DNA of 64,000 nucleotides, taken from contig NC_133025.1 of assembly GCF_048771995.1 (NCBI RefSeq), positions 3,658,001-3,722,000 on the forward strand, read 5' to 3'. The notes beneath the pieces are model-generated. The model was not told the DNA's origin, did not search any database, and worked only from the letters and a program-made list of their open reading frames with translations. Position numbers and translations under genes: made by a program. The DNA comes from Taeniopygia guttata. Lineage: Eukaryota > Chordata > Aves > Passeriformes > Estrildidae. Shown here piece by piece: positions 1 to 12,124 of the stretch (position 1 is its first letter; the number at the start of each line of letters is the position of its first letter).

Positions 1-1964
1 ATAAATGAGGTGTTTTTTATAGGGACACTGAAGCAAGCAAACCTGGAGCAGATCTACATCCCCTGAGTTCCATCTGTGTGGTGGAGGCTGCACAAACACC
101 TGACAGTGGAGCCAAGTGTGCAAGCAGTTGATGCAAACAAACCTGCACAGGTGTGGAAACCTGCAAAGGTTCAGACATTCACTGAGCTCTGTGGTGAGAC
201 TTTGTTTATCTCCTTAGCAGGATGCATTTTTTGCAAATGCACCTTCTCCCTGTTCTTCAACACTCTCAGTGTGTTGGCTCAGACTTCCTCAGGCATGTTT
301 GTATCTTGCATGCCTTGAAACGCTTGGTTCTGTATTTACTTCTCTGCTGGAGAATTGGCCTCCCCTGGAATCTTGCCACTGACTTCTATTTCTAGTAGTT
401 TCTCAAGTAACTTTTTATCTGACACCTCCAGCTCTTCCTGCTTACACATCCAGTTTTCTCCTCTGTTTCATCAGTGCTCTTTCCAAAGGCTCAGCAACAT
501 TTAATTTGGAGCTCTGCAGCTGCCAAGTTTTATTTGGTGGTTTGTCTTTACACCCTGAATATTGTGCAGCCACCTCATTGTGTCATGTACATTTGTGGTG
601 ACTGGTCTGAAGCAATAATATTTTTGTTTCTCTTTTTGTGTGGTGCCCTAAAAGGTTCTGATTTCACAGAAAGTGAAGAGGATGATGGGCTGTTAGGAAC
701 ATTTACCTTACTGGTACTGCAGGATTGGTTATAGTGCTTCATGTGAAGCACTGGGTGTTTTTCAGGTATGATTTCCTAAATTTAACCTTTAATTCCTTGG
801 CTTAAGCACATGCGTAAATACAGTGGTTCTCTAATGCATTGAATAACTGCATCTCCTCTTGGGCTAAGTGTGAACTGTTCATTGCTTCTGGGAATTCAGA
901 TTACATACCTGCTTAGAGAGATTTGAGTGTCCTGAAGCCACCTGGAAGGGAGAGGGACGTGTAGGATGTGTCAGCCTGGAGCTGAATGAGGTGCTTGGTG
1001 CATTAACAACCCTGAGGTCTTAAGAAGAGGGATTTGCACAATGGCATCATCAATCTGATGCCTTGTTCTCTTCCTAATTCAGAGCACTGGCTACTATTTT
1101 AATAGTGAGGATTTAGTGACTTGATTACTTTCCTAAGTGTTAAAACCCCAAGGTGTTGTTTCTGAGCTGTAGCAGCTATTTCAGAGCCCGTCATTAAGCA
1201 CATTGGTTATGATTTATTTTCTCACCTGCACTGTTCCGCTCTTAACCTATGTTGAATTTCACCTATCGCTGTCAGACTAAAATCTGATGTGAGATGGAGC
1301 TTGCAGGGAACATTTTTAACATTACTATTGTCAAAATCTTAAGTTTGTTTTGCCACTGTTACGTGAAAGGTGAGAGTTGTTGTCCCAAAGAACTTTTTGT
1401 CTGAATAGCCACGGAGGGAGGGAGGCAGGTACAAAAAACACTTTGCCCAAGGACACGCAGAAGGTGGTTTGGAGAGTTGGATTGCACCCTATTCCCCTGT
1501 ACTTGCAGCTCTGCAACCAAAACCCACATTCCTGGTGGAGCTGCTTTTTATTGTGGCAACAGAAATCTCTTAGCCCTGAGCTTTGGATTCTGAAGGAAGT
1601 TCAGAAGGAAATGTAGTTCATGTGCTGCAGTTTAAGTGGCTGCCTTAGGTGGGGCTTATCTGAAACCAGGCTCCTGTGGGAATTTGAGTGTGTCAGGGTA
1701 TTCTACCCTTCTGTGCAAGAGAAAATACATGTTATAACCTCATACAGTTTTCTTAAAGATAGAAAAACAAGTATGGAAGGTTTCAAAGAGGATCTTAAAC
1801 TCTCAGATCCTTTTTGCTCCACAAGCAGAAATCTAAGTGGGGAGTGAGAACTTCGAGTCCTCACAGCACTTGGTGCAAGAGGCCCTGAGCAAGACTAAGA
1901 TTCACCTTATGTTACACTGAATTAAATCCCATGTTCCTGCCTGGGATTGCTCCTCCTGAGGTAC
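1..1964. other. Intergenic or distal upstream sequence, no gene seen
   Basis: Moderately AT-rich sequence with no reading frame that resembles a known protein, no RNA gene and no clear repeat. In mammals RBM17 lies upstream of PFKFB3 in the same orientation. I looked for its last exons or 3' UTR and could not recognise them. Confidence 0.5.
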
Positions 1965-2440
1965 AGGATTTGGCACTTCTTATTGAGCTCCATGACCTTC
2001 CTGCCAGCCTCTTCCCAGCCTGCCCAGGTCCCTCTGGGTGGCAGCATGGCCCTCTGAGGAGCTGCCACTCCTCCCAGTCCATGTCATCTGCAAATTTGCT
2101 TTAGTGAAGGTATTAAAGAGGGCTGGAGCCAGCATTGACCCCTGGAGTTCTCCTGGCCTCCAGCCAGACCCTGAGCCACTGATCACTGGGACCAGGCATC
2201 CAGACAGCTTTGGTGTCTGCTCCTACAGCTTCAAGAGCTTCTTTGTGAGGAGGATGTCACAGATGGGTGTTTGGAAGTCTTACAGAAGTCCAGGCTGACA
2301 ATACCCACAGCTCCCCTCTGCCAGGCCAGTCTTTCATTGTGGAAGGTTAAGCTGGGCAAGCATGACTTCCCCTCAGTGAATCCAAGCTGACTGTAGTTGA
2401 TTTTCTTGTCCTTTCCATAAAAACAGTGTTAGATTAAGTA
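1965..2440 (-). mobile_element. CR1 LINE fragment, reverse-transcriptase part
   Basis: Read on the minus strand this is a decayed piece of CR1 ORF2. A broken frame keeps a recognisable version of the reverse-transcriptase stretch that contains GSMLAPALFN and the following ATQRDLGRL. On the plus strand the same block appears as the familiar CR1 complement (for example CATGTCATCTGCAAATTTGC). It is internal, lacks the CR1 3' tail and is not functional. Confidence 0.85.
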
Positions 2441-3189
2441 CTCCCAGAATCGTAGGAATTATTTTAAATGCTCTAAAAATTGGAAGAGATCAAGAACATC
2501 CACACAGCTGAGCTCCACGTATGGATGTGTAATGTGTTCCTAGCTGGGTGCAAGACAAACCTATTTCTTTTCCCAAAAAAAGTAGGAGCTGCTTGTGATC
2601 ATGGAGGACTTAGTGTTGCTTACAAGCACTTTCTGTCACAGCAAGTGCAGTACTGTAATGATTGAATTTTTGGGGAATTCCTGCCTTTAGATGATGAGGC
2701 AGTTGTCCTTAAGACAACAGGGATTGTGTCTAGCAGTGTGTGCTGTGTTAATTTGGTATCACTGAGCAGTGAAAGGACTCAGCCAGGAGATCTGGATTCC
2801 TGCTGTGCTGCTCTGGGCACATGTAGGTTCTTCATAGATGGGTTTGAAAGTTGCACCTGGGCTTGGGAATTTTTTTGGTGTGTCCTATAGACAGGACTTT
2901 CAGTAGAAAACTTCCCTCTTGTCTTGTGATGCTGTGATTTTATTCAAGCTGCAGAGCAGTTAAAGAGCAATCCCAGTATCTTTATCATCCATCAGTTTGG
3001 TTTATCCTCACACATCACCACCGAGTTCTGGTTGTGGCAGCAGAAGGAACTTCTGAGGTCCAGCTGGAGATGATCAGGCAGCTCCTGGCAGGACACGTGG
3101 CCCTTGACTTTGTGTTTAGTATGTGAACACAGCTGTTTCTTACCTGTGATGTAATTTAGAGCATAAATTCATCTGCTTTGCCTTGTTTT
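2441..3189. other. Unannotated sequence
   Basis: No gene or repeat recognised. Confidence 0.4.
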
Positions 3190-3312
3190 GAGTCACAAAA
3201 TCATAGTATGGTTTGGATTGTAAGCGATCTCAGAGACCATCAAGTTCCAAACCCCTGCCATGGGCAGAGACACTTTCCACTAGACCAGGTTGCTCAAAAA
3301 TTAACCTTTTCC
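3190..3312 (-). mobile_element. CR1 LINE 3' fragment
   Basis: The plus strand carries the complement of the CR1 3' end: ATCATAGTATGGTTTGGATTG, then the CCCTGCCATGGGCAGAGACA and TTCCACTAGACCAGGTTGCT landmarks. The copy is short and stops abruptly at its inner end, as 5'-truncated CR1 copies do. Confidence 0.85.
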
Positions 3313-5914
3313 TCAAAAGACTTTAGTGACATTTCCTACTTCACAGAGGATGACGGGATTTTTTTAAGGATGCAAAAACTGGTAATTATAAGAGTTGCTC
3401 ATAACATCAGCCAGAGCTGACAGACCTTAACCCCTGGGCAGCTCTGGATGTAACCATAGATACTCATGACTTATGTCAGGAGCAGTAAAGGAGTAGCTGC
3501 TCCTTTTTCCTCCTCACTGAAGGATTTATCAACTCTGAAACTTTTTCTAAATGAGTGCTTGGGTTGGTAAGATTGCCTTTCTCTTCCTGCAGGTCACTGG
3601 GTTACAAGTGCTGCTTGCCTTGAATGTCCAGTGTGATTTTTACCTCCTATTTACTGCAAAAAATATTTTGTGCCACTTGAGGTGCAACTCAGCCAGTTAG
3701 TGACAACGAGAAAAAAATTGCTGTAAAGTCTGCAGGACTTTTAAGTGCTGGACAAAAAGATGGGCAAACCTAAAGTCTTTCACTTGTTTCTAAAGAGAGA
3801 GAATGAATGTTTGGTACTTTAACCAGAACTGTGCAGTAGCTGACCACAAATACAAATGTGATCCTGTTGTCAGCTGTGCTCCTTTAGGGATCTTGCTGCC
3901 TGTTTGTGCCAGGTGGGGCTGGATTTTGCTGGTGGCTTTTTGTACACAGGTGCAAACACAGCTTTCCATGTCAGTAAGCAAAGTCCTGTTTGAATGGGGA
4001 GAATTGGATATTGAGGAGGAAAAGGTGCAATAGGAGAACAGGTATGAAAGCCAAAGGAGACATTTTGTCAGTTGAAGAGGGGATAGTTTGTGTGTGCTCC
4101 TTCAGAGGTTTCCTCTCACACCCTGATCCCTGCTGAGCTCGTGGTTGTGGCTTTATGGCTTTTTCTGTTTTTAGCATCAGGAAATTGGGAAATCCCAGAG
4201 CACGGGGTTGTTAGTACAGAAATGTAAAAACACGCCTTATGTCTTGTGTCCAAACAACATTACCCACCCCAAGCTTTCAGCCCTGTAGCTGTGGGAATCA
4301 GGGGATAGGGCACAAATGTCCCAAATGTCCTGCACCCACCAGGCCCTGTGTCCCATGCAGGACATCCCCCTGCCCTGCTGTGGCAACCCCAGCAGTTTCA
4401 GCACATGCTTAAAGCCCAAGACACCCTCAGCTCTATGGAAAACAAGATCTTTCCCAGGAAGATGCCTAACCCTTTCCTTTCTTCTCTAGGAGGAGCGTGG
4501 GTTTTTTTTTTTTCAAAGCAGCTTTTAAGCATCTTGGCACTTCACAGCTCTTGAATTGTTTTTCCTCTCCCAGACTCGAAGGTGTTGATCTCTGGCCTCC
4601 ATTTGAGAGCTTGCAGCAAGTCAGCAGCTCAGGAATCCACATGGTCCTGCCAAGACAAAGGTCTTCCACTCATCCTGATTTTCTCCACCTCCTGCCCCAG
4701 GCACAAAGCTGGGTAGCACTTTTGGACTTCTCTGCTTTGAACTTGTAAAACTTGTATAGCAACTGTGAGCCAGAACTCAAATGATAAACACACTGAGCTC
4801 CTCCTGGGAGGATGGAAAGTGGAAACTGGTGGGGTTTTGTGTTTTTCCACTATGAGAAAGGGCTTGGTTTGTGCAGTTGAAGTGATGCAGTTAGCACTGG
4901 GAGAGGATGTGAGCTGGAGCAATTCCCAGTGTCTTTTCCTTCTTTGTAGGAAGGGATGTGGCACTCGAACAGCAAAATTTAAACACCTTGCCAGGGAAAT
5001 AGTCCTGTGGCAATGAAGTGTACTCAAACTGGGGTTCAGCGATTTGCTTCAAGCACAGATTTCAGAGGAAGATCCATCTCTGTGCACCAGTTACAGCCCT
5101 GCCCATCATCCCTTATAACACAACACCATGGCACCCAAAGACACTCTCCTAGAAGTATCACATTCGCCTGCAAGGATTCAGCTCTTCTGAGGAAGTCAGG
5201 AACTTAGGGATAATAAGGAAATTAAGTTTCGAAAATATCTTCAGTTATCACATACTAGTCATATATTCTTCCCCTTTCTTCATTAGGATTTCTACCTCAT
5301 CATTTAAAAGTGTTTTGCTTTGTTTTATTTCTATCCAGCCAGCCGATTTATTCATGGGCAAAGCCTGATTTTTATTTTTCCTGCAGTGTTGGGGAACATA
5401 AAAGCCTGGAAATTTGAGGCTGTTGTCAGCATTTATGCTAAAAAATAATGGTGTTTGCATCATAAAATCAATATATCCTTTTATTTCCCCCCTGTTTTAA
5501 AAACAGAGGGAGTTAACTGCATGGCAAGAATTTGCCTCAGCAAGCCTGGACTGTGTGGAATAGAATTGATTATCTGTCACTCTTGGTGCATCAGAAGAAG
5601 GGTGCAGATGTTTCTCCAAATGTGACATTTCCTCTTCAGTGCCAGGTGGGTGTGTGGTAGCAGTTCAAAGCCACAGAAATCAATGGAGAAGGGAAAGTGA
5701 ATTTCCTGCATGGAAAGAGCAAAATCAAATTTAGAAACTTCAGCAGCAGAGAAACTGGGAAGGTTTGTACCTGACAGCTGCAATAATTACTGCCTGCAGA
5801 TCACTCCTGGAAAACACTGTCCAGTTCTTTCTCTCCAAAACCCAAAAGCTGAAAATTGTGCAAAACAGGCAACAGGGATCTGCAAGGGGCCAACAGTACC
5901 TGGTCACAAAATGA
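3313..5914. other. Unannotated sequence
   Basis: No coding exon, RNA gene or clear repeat recognised. A T-run lies at about 4502-4513. The short frames here have no resemblance to known proteins. Confidence 0.4.
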
Positions 5915-6180
5915 TTTGGGCTACAAGGGGCCCTAAAGATCATCTCATTCCAACATCTTTCACTATCCCAGATTGTTCCAAGCCCTGTCCAACCTGACCT
6001 TGGACACTTCCAGGGATGGGGCACCCTGTGCCAGGGCCTCACCACCCTCCTAGAGAAGAATTTTTTTCTAATCTCTAATCTAACCCTGCCCTCTGTCAGT
6101 TTAAAGCCATTCCTCCTTGTCCTAAGCCTTTGACCTGCATCTCTCTAATCCAATCTTGTCTCCACACCTTTACAGAGCAC
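5915..6180 (-). mobile_element. CR1 LINE 3' fragment
   Basis: The plus strand shows the CR1 complement in order: TTTGGGCTACAAGGGGCCCT, CCCTGTCCAACCTGACCTTG, CACTTCCAGGGATGGGGCA and a final TCCTTGTCCTAAGCC. It is 5'-truncated and on the minus strand. Confidence 0.85.
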
Positions 6181-6590
6181 CTAATCTCTGTGACATGAAG
6201 ATGCCAGCACTAATACCAGAGGTTAACAAAAGTAATCTCTCTAGGTCAGGCTACAAGGGGGAGATTGGCTGTAAACTTTCCAAAAGCTGATTGTTCCCAG
6301 TCCTTTCTGCATCTTAAGCCACGATGACCTGGTTGTGCTGCCTGTTCTCCCAGCAGGACTGGGCCACCAACCTCTCTGCAACTTTTCCCCTGCTGAATTT
6401 GCAAGGCTGAAGCATCAGGCTGGTGATCAGCCCATGGGGAGAGCTCGGTGTGGGAAGGGGAGCTGGGTACCAGTGCCTGGCTGCTGGAGTGTGGGAGGGT
6501 CAGCAAAGGCCTGGAAAACCTGGGCATGGGCTGAAAGCAGAGATGTAATGGTCAGTGCCTGGTCACTGAAGTGTGACCTTGAAGATTGGC

Positions 6591-7011
6591 TGTGGCAAGC
6601 ACATTTCTCTCCCTCTCAGGATTTTTCATAGAGGGGCACAGAGAGAAATGAAAGAGAAAACAATTTCTATTTCTGCTCCTTGTTTGGAGAATTGTTTACC
6701 TGGGGTGAGTGCTTGGTTGGATTCTGGTGAAGATTGTTTGAGCCTGATGGCCAATCCAATCCAATCCAATCCAATCCAATCCAATCCAATCCAATCCAAT
6801 CCAACCCAACCCACCTGTGGCTGGACTCTGGAGAGGGTCAGGAGCTGTGGGGGAGTTAGAGTCAGAGAAAGTAGTATGTAGTTTTAGTATCTTCCTTTTA
6901 TATAGTATATTAATGTATTTTAGCACAGTTATAATAAAGAAATCATTCAGCCTTCTGAATTGAGTCAGACATGGTCATTTCTTCCCCCTGGGTTCACCTG
7001 CATTTACAAGA
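6591..7011 (+). mobile_element. Solo LTR (endogenous retrovirus) with CCAAT array
   Basis: The element begins TGTGGCAAGC and ends near TTTACAAGA. It is flanked by ATTGGC on both sides (6585-6590 and 7012-7017), a 6-bp target-site duplication as expected for ERVK-type insertion. Inside are a TATA-like stretch near 6896 and a poly(A) signal AATAAA at 6933-6938. A run of ten CCAAT units lies at 6751-6800. No retroviral coding sequence lies beside it, so it is a solo LTR. The last bases before the duplication are AGA rather than the usual CA, which I read as a point change. Confidence 0.75.
6751..6812 (+). repeat. (CCAAT)10 tandem array inside the LTR
   Basis: Ten perfect CCAAT units run from 6751 to 6800, followed by two CCAAC units. 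CCAAT is the NF-Y recognition core, and the array sits upstream of the LTR's own TATA-like stretch. Visible directly in the sequence; any promoter effect is inference. Confidence 0.95.
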
Positions 7012-7017
7012 ATTGGC

Positions 7018-7599
7018 TTAGGTGTGACCACAGCAGCTCAACCAGGAGCAGCTGGGCAGTGGGAAAAGGAGTCAGATGCTGATAAGGAAAGCAGGACCTG
7101 TGTGACCCAGGGGAGGAGGAGGAGGAGAGCCTTCCTGAGCACTCAGACATTTTATAAGAGGACAAAGCAGAGCTTTGCAAGCCAGATCAATCGTGTAAGC
7201 AAGTCCCCTGGTGTACCCAGCACCAGCAATTCCCAGCACCCTCATCTTCCTTGGGTTTGTGCCATGCAAGTCACTCCAAACATTATAAATATTTCAAAGG
7301 AGCTGTTTGCATTCTTATTTGCTTGTAGAGTACAAGCCCTGCAGTGAAGGAGATCCCCTGACTGTTCCTCAGGCTGAAAGCACTGACATTCCTGTCTCAC
7401 TGCTCCCACCCATTCCCTCACTGCCTGGAAAGGGAGAACAGAGCTCGGTTCAATACTGATTTCCTGGCTGGGGATGAGCAGAGATGTGCAGGGCAGCTCA
7501 TTTCATCCCCGTGCCCCTCAGTGCAAAGCCTGGTTGTGCACACAGATGGATTCAGTGCAAGGTGGGGAAGGCAAATTAAATTTCCATCCTGAATAAAGA
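7018..7599. other. Unannotated sequence
   Basis: No gene or repeat recognised between the LTR and the next CR1 copy. Confidence 0.4.
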
Positions 7600-7846
7600 G
7601 GTTTTTCTGGGCTTAAGGATGAAGCTGAGGGGAAAATTCTTCCCTGTGAGGGTGGTGAGATCCTGGCACAGGTTGCCCAGAGAAGTTGTGGCTGCCCCAT
7701 CCCTGGCAGTGTCCAGGGCCAGGTTGGACAGGGCTTGGAGCAACCTGGGATAATGGAAGCTGTCCCTGCCCATGAAAGGGGGTTTGAAACTAAATTGTCT
7801 TTAAGATCCTTTCCAACCCAAACTTTTCCATGTTTCTATGAAATAT
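7600..7846 (+). mobile_element. CR1 LINE 3' fragment
   Basis: Plus-strand CR1 3' region: GGTTGCCCAGAGAAGTTGTG, GGACAGGGCTTGGAGCAACC and a terminal CCAACCCAAACTTTTCCATG followed by TTTCTATGA. The copy is 5'-truncated. Confidence 0.88.
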
Positions 7847-10549
7847 GGGTTTCAAACCTGTGAAACAGGTAAAAGGATCCTTTGCAGGGTCAGCTCTAAC
7901 TAAACAACCCTCCTAACATATTAGTCATTAAGTTATGCTTTGGTTTCCTTTGGCAACACCTTCCTACAGGACCCAGCTGGGAATGCTGGTAGCAACCACT
8001 GAGGCTCCAAGTGCCTCTCCCACAGAAACCAGGGCTTGGGAAGATCTCAGGGAGTTTTCTGGACCATCCCTCAGCCCTGGGGCACAATCAGTGCAGGCTG
8101 AAACCCTTCCCACCATGTTTGCTCAACATGTTCTGAAAACCTCGAGTGGTGCTGAGCCACTGCCACCCTCTCTGGCCATGCAGCCTGGCATTTGTGCTCT
8201 GCCAGGAGGAGAGATGCTCTGATTTCACCATCCTAGACCAGAGTTTGGTTAGTTTCAGCTAAACTTGTTTTGGGACCAGTTTGATTCTCAGTATTTTTTA
8301 TTTAATTATTACTATTTTTTACTTTTAAGCTTCCTTTCTAAATGCCAGACAGAAATGCTGTTGAGCTGTGAGGAAGGGGTGAAGATCCTCGTACACCAGA
8401 AATCCCCAGACTATGTTTGAAGTCTTCACTGCTTATTAAAACTGCCTGGCACCAGTGAGATGCCTGAGGTGCTTTCTGTGGGTGAAACCAAATAATATCT
8501 GATATAGGGAATGATGACTCCTGTGATGGCCTTGGCTGGGGCTTGGAAGCTGTTTTCTGGAATTTTCTGGGAAATGGAAAGCAGATCCATTGGTGTGGAC
8601 ACCAAGGATGGTCCCATCTGGGATCCTTCTAGGTCAATGCACAGAATAACTGGAGCAAATCCCAGTGCAAGGACCAGGTGACAGAAGCACCTTAAAATGG
8701 GGACCTGAACCATCATCATCTGCCACAGGTCCTGGTCACAACAACAAAACTCTGGGATGCTCCTGCTGGGAAGGTTTTGGAGCTGAAGTGGCATTGTCCA
8801 GGCAAGATCAGTGTTGGAAAAAAACCAAAAAATGAACTCTGAAGAGTTAAGCCCCTTCCAAGATGTGCACAAACTGTGAGGGATGTTATGGACAACAAAC
8901 TTGGACATGAGCATCCAAACATGGATTTTCATGGATATGCCACTCATTTTGGATCTAACCCTGAATATATTGCATGAGGTTTCTTTTGCTAAGCCCTGGA
9001 ATCAAGTGCTGAAAATATCCTCCTGGAGATGAATTGTTAATCCACATTTATCCTGGGAAATGAAACTGTAAAAATCTGTTTTTGTGGAGATTTGGAAGCT
9101 CATCGCTCCAAGGAATTTCACTTGTTTGCCAGAGCAGAGGGCTGGGTTAGAGCTGAGGTGGACCAGAAGAACTCCTGGCTCCTGCTGCCCTGTCCTTGGG
9201 CATGGCTGGGGTGTCCTTCCCTTCCACCTGGCTGCTGGGCACATGGAGTGAAGGAGGACTCCCCTTTGCCTTCTGGGCTGTCTGGCAGCAGCACATGGAT
9301 GTCCAACCCACCTGCCTTAAATTATCCCACCCTGTGGCCCTTTAAGGTTATTAAACATCCTGGGAAATTCCATTTTTGGATGATTTTTCCCCAAGGAAAT
9401 TGTTGCCTGTCCTGCTGTGTTTTCCAGCTGTTACAACTGGTTCCAGTCACTGTAAGAAGCCCAGCAGCCCGTGCCATCAAATCTTGAACAATTTTATTCC
9501 TCAGGTGGTGCTGGGGCTCAGGAACACCTCCACCTGCAGCAGCCAACACTCCCTGAGCAGGACAAAGCCATGTAGGACATTGATGTCCCTGTCCCTGCCA
9601 TTCCTATTGCAGTCACAGCTCTCATAGCAGCCTGGGGGATGTTTTTTTTTTATGGAGTGCTCCTCACCCACTGGTCTAAACAAGTTTCTCCAGTGGGGGT
9701 TAAGCCAAACCTGGCAGACTTTGCCCTGGGGAGGATGAAGAACACTCACCTGGAGCATCGAGGTGGTCTGGAGCCTGCAGGAGATGGATGGGGAGGCTTT
9801 AAAGCACCCCAGGGATGGTTTGAGGAAAGTCTTGTTGACTCCAGGAGGGAGACACAGCTTTGCAGGGAGCAGAGATGCAGCATGGAGCTCATGGTGTGGC
9901 TGTCAAGCACCAAGATGAAAGGATGGGGTCCAATCCTGCACAGTTCAAAGAGTTTCTCTTGGACTCTCTCCAAGCCAATGCCTCTTTCTACCTCCAGGGA
10001 GGGCATAAAGCAACCACAGTAAAAATAAACAACCCTCCCAGGTTAAAATGTTCCACCTTCACCTCCTGCTGCAAGCTGAGCTCCAGAGATGAGGACATAC
10101 AGACCTGATGCTGTTCCAAAGCTCATGGCTCACCCCAGCCCAGTGATGCCACCAAGGAGTGTTTGCTCATCCTCAGGATTCAGCACAGCGGGATCTGAAC
10201 TTCCAGTGCCCTGTGCAAGGGCAGGAGGTGCTGAACAGGGGCACCTGAGTTTCTGACCCCTTTGTTCATGAAAAACCTGTGTTTTCCCAGTTTGTCCCAG
10301 GGCCACCACAGAGAAGATGGGATTGGTGCTCTGATGAACTCAGAGAAATTTGCATAAGTGATGCAGGAGGCCAAAATTCCACGATCACACCACGTCCATT
10401 ACACATAGTCCTGTACTGGTCCTAGCAAGAAAAAAAACACCACAAATCAACTTAAAAAGCCATTTCCCAGTACCTTCCACCCCTTTCTAAGGCAATCATC
10501 TCTCTGTCATGTTCATGTCTCCTCCCTCCCGTCCCTGCTGTCTCCGGGA
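7847..10549. other. Unannotated upstream sequence
   Basis: No recognisable exon or repeat. An open frame of 173 codons runs on the minus strand (8426-8947), but it has no domain I know and no promoter or splice context, so I do not call it a gene. Confidence 0.4.
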
Positions 10550-10763
10550 AGCGAAGGGTTAAAAGCTCTGAAACTGTAAGAACTTCCTCCTTTCTGCAGT
10601 GCCACCCTCGGAATGACGCTGATTTCTGCCGGGCTTTGCCCAAATATGTCCGTTTCCTTCTGAAAGACGGAGGAGGAAAGGAAAGAAATAGAGATACGGA
10701 AAGAAATATCCTATATTTTTGTGTATATATCCAAGAGAAGGCATCCGAAGGGACCCGAGCTCC
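10550..10763 (+). promoter_or_regulatory. PFKFB3: 5' UTR / proximal promoter of PFKFB3 exon 1A
   Basis: This stretch directly precedes the alternative start codon. It is purine-rich (AAAGGAAAGAAATAGAG near 10677) and holds a TATATTTTTGTGTATATATC segment near 10712 that could be a TATA-type element or simply 5' UTR. The transcription start is not visible from sequence. The call rests on the conserved exon that follows. Confidence 0.45.
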
Positions 10764-10779
10764 ATGCCGTTCCGCAAAG
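10764..10779 (+). CDS. PFKFB3: PFKFB3 alternative first coding exon 1A (MPFRK-A)
   Basis: ATG CCG TTC CGC AAA G is followed at once by a splice donor GTAGGG. It encodes Met-Pro-Phe-Arg-Lys and one base of the next codon. Joined to exon 2, which begins CC TGT GGG, it reads MPFRKACGPQL. The start MPFRKACGPKL is a known alternative N-terminus of mammalian PFKFB3 (from memory). The phase equals that of exon 1B, so either first exon enters exon 2 in frame. This form would have 493 residues and lacks the 26-residue MPMELTQ N-terminus. It implies a second promoter 22.5 kb upstream of exon 1B. The exon is very short, but start, donor, phase and protein match all agree. Confidence 0.85.
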
Positions 10780-12124
10780 GTAGGGCTGGATGGGCGGGCA
10801 GCATCCCGGGATGCTGCCCGGGGAGCACCGGGGTACCCAGGGCTGGGTGGGAGATGGAGCAGCGGGATGTCCCCACCCGCATCAGGAGATGGGGGACACC
10901 CCTGAGGTTGTGTCTGGGGTCCAGGGGGTGCTGCAAGGGCTGAGGACAGAGGGCAGCGGGATGTTTCTGGCCAGGGGGTGCTGCTGGCTGCGTGCGTTTG
11001 TGTCCTTGGGAGGTCTGGGCTGAGGAGAGACTGGGCAAACCCCCTTCACGCCTCAGGTCTGCACCCCAAACCATCTCTTTTCCGCAGAAATCCCCACTCG
11101 CCACCCCCTGGCTTGGCAGTGTGGGCAAGAAGCATCCAAAACGGGACCTGAAGCTGCTGTGGATGAGTTCTCCATCCTCTTAAATGCCACCTCCTCCTCT
11201 TTCCAGAGGGAAGCGGTGGGACACAGAGTGGGATGCTTGTGGTGGTCCCTTCTCCCAGCAGCTCTTTTGGGTGGAGAAATGGAAGGGGAAATGGAGACAG
11301 ACGAGCCAGGGGAGCCAAGGTGAAGTTGGGATGCAGAAGGTGCTGCCCAGCATCGCACACAGCCGCTCTGCCCGGCGGGCAGCCCTGCGCTGGGGCGGGG
11401 ACAGAGGTGTCACACACTGGCGCTGCCACGCCGAAAAGCAGCAGGGAGGGAATGAAACTGGCGGGGAGAGGGCTGGATTTGATTTTCTGCCCTCTGCCTG
11501 CTCTGGGGAGGATGTTCTGGGGCTGAGGCAGTGCCCGCAGTGATGCTCACAGAGCCGCAGCGCAGCGTGATGCGCTTCACACCCTCGCATCTTGCCAGCG
11601 CAGCACACCGCAGGGCTCGGCTGAATTTTAGGTGATAAAAGGATTAATTTGGAGCAGAGGGAGAGATGCTGGGGGTGGGCGGTGGGAAGAAAGAGCTGAG
11701 CAGGGGAGCAGGAGAGACCGGGGGACCTTCCCGTGTTGGAGGGCAGCTCAGCTGCAGCCTCAGCAGGGGTAGAAATGATGGGCAGGGCTCCAGAATTTGG
11801 GCACACACGTTGGATTTGGGACAATTGATGCTTTTCCATGCCCAGCACACCTGAATTGGGTTTGTTGGGATGCTGTGCTGTGCTTGTCACCGCCGCAGCC
11901 GGAGCTCGTCTGGCTCCAAATTTCCTCTAGAGGTCAACCTTGAAATGCCAGAACAGCTTTCAGCAGCTCCTGCAGCTCCAGGGAGTGCAAAGTGCAGAGT
12001 GCTTTGTGCAAAGTGCAGCTCCAGTGCATCAACCTGCAGCTCCAGGGAGTCCAAAGGGGCAGAGAGGCCGGTGGGGATGGGTTTTGTCCATTGCTTGTGT
12101 ATTTTAGGAATAATTTTGTCAGCA
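10780..12124. other. GC-rich start of the long first intron (1A transcript)
   Basis: GC-rich with scattered CpG, continuous with the exon 1A region. Long open frames on both strands (for example minus 11180-11890) are products of low stop-codon density and resemble nothing known. A 24-bp segment (CCTGCAGCTCCAGGGAGT and following) occurs at 11969-11992 and again at 12033-12056 with one mismatch. Confidence 0.4.

Noticed and set aside
1980..2186. A small minus-strand gene containing GSMLAPALFN
   Set aside because: It is a decayed CR1 reverse-transcriptase fragment rather than a host gene.
1..6000. Possible 3' end of RBM17, the mammalian upstream neighbour
   Set aside because: No exon encoding its RNA-recognition domain and no convincing 3' UTR could be recognised.
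8426..8947. A 173-codon open frame on the minus strand
   Set aside because: It is the longest non-repeat frame in the far upstream region, but it has no known domain, promoter or poly(A) signal. Conservation would be needed to revive it.
11180..11890. A 236-codon open frame on the minus strand
   Set aside because: It lies in GC-rich sequence with few stop codons, overlaps several other frames and has no recognisable domain or splice context.
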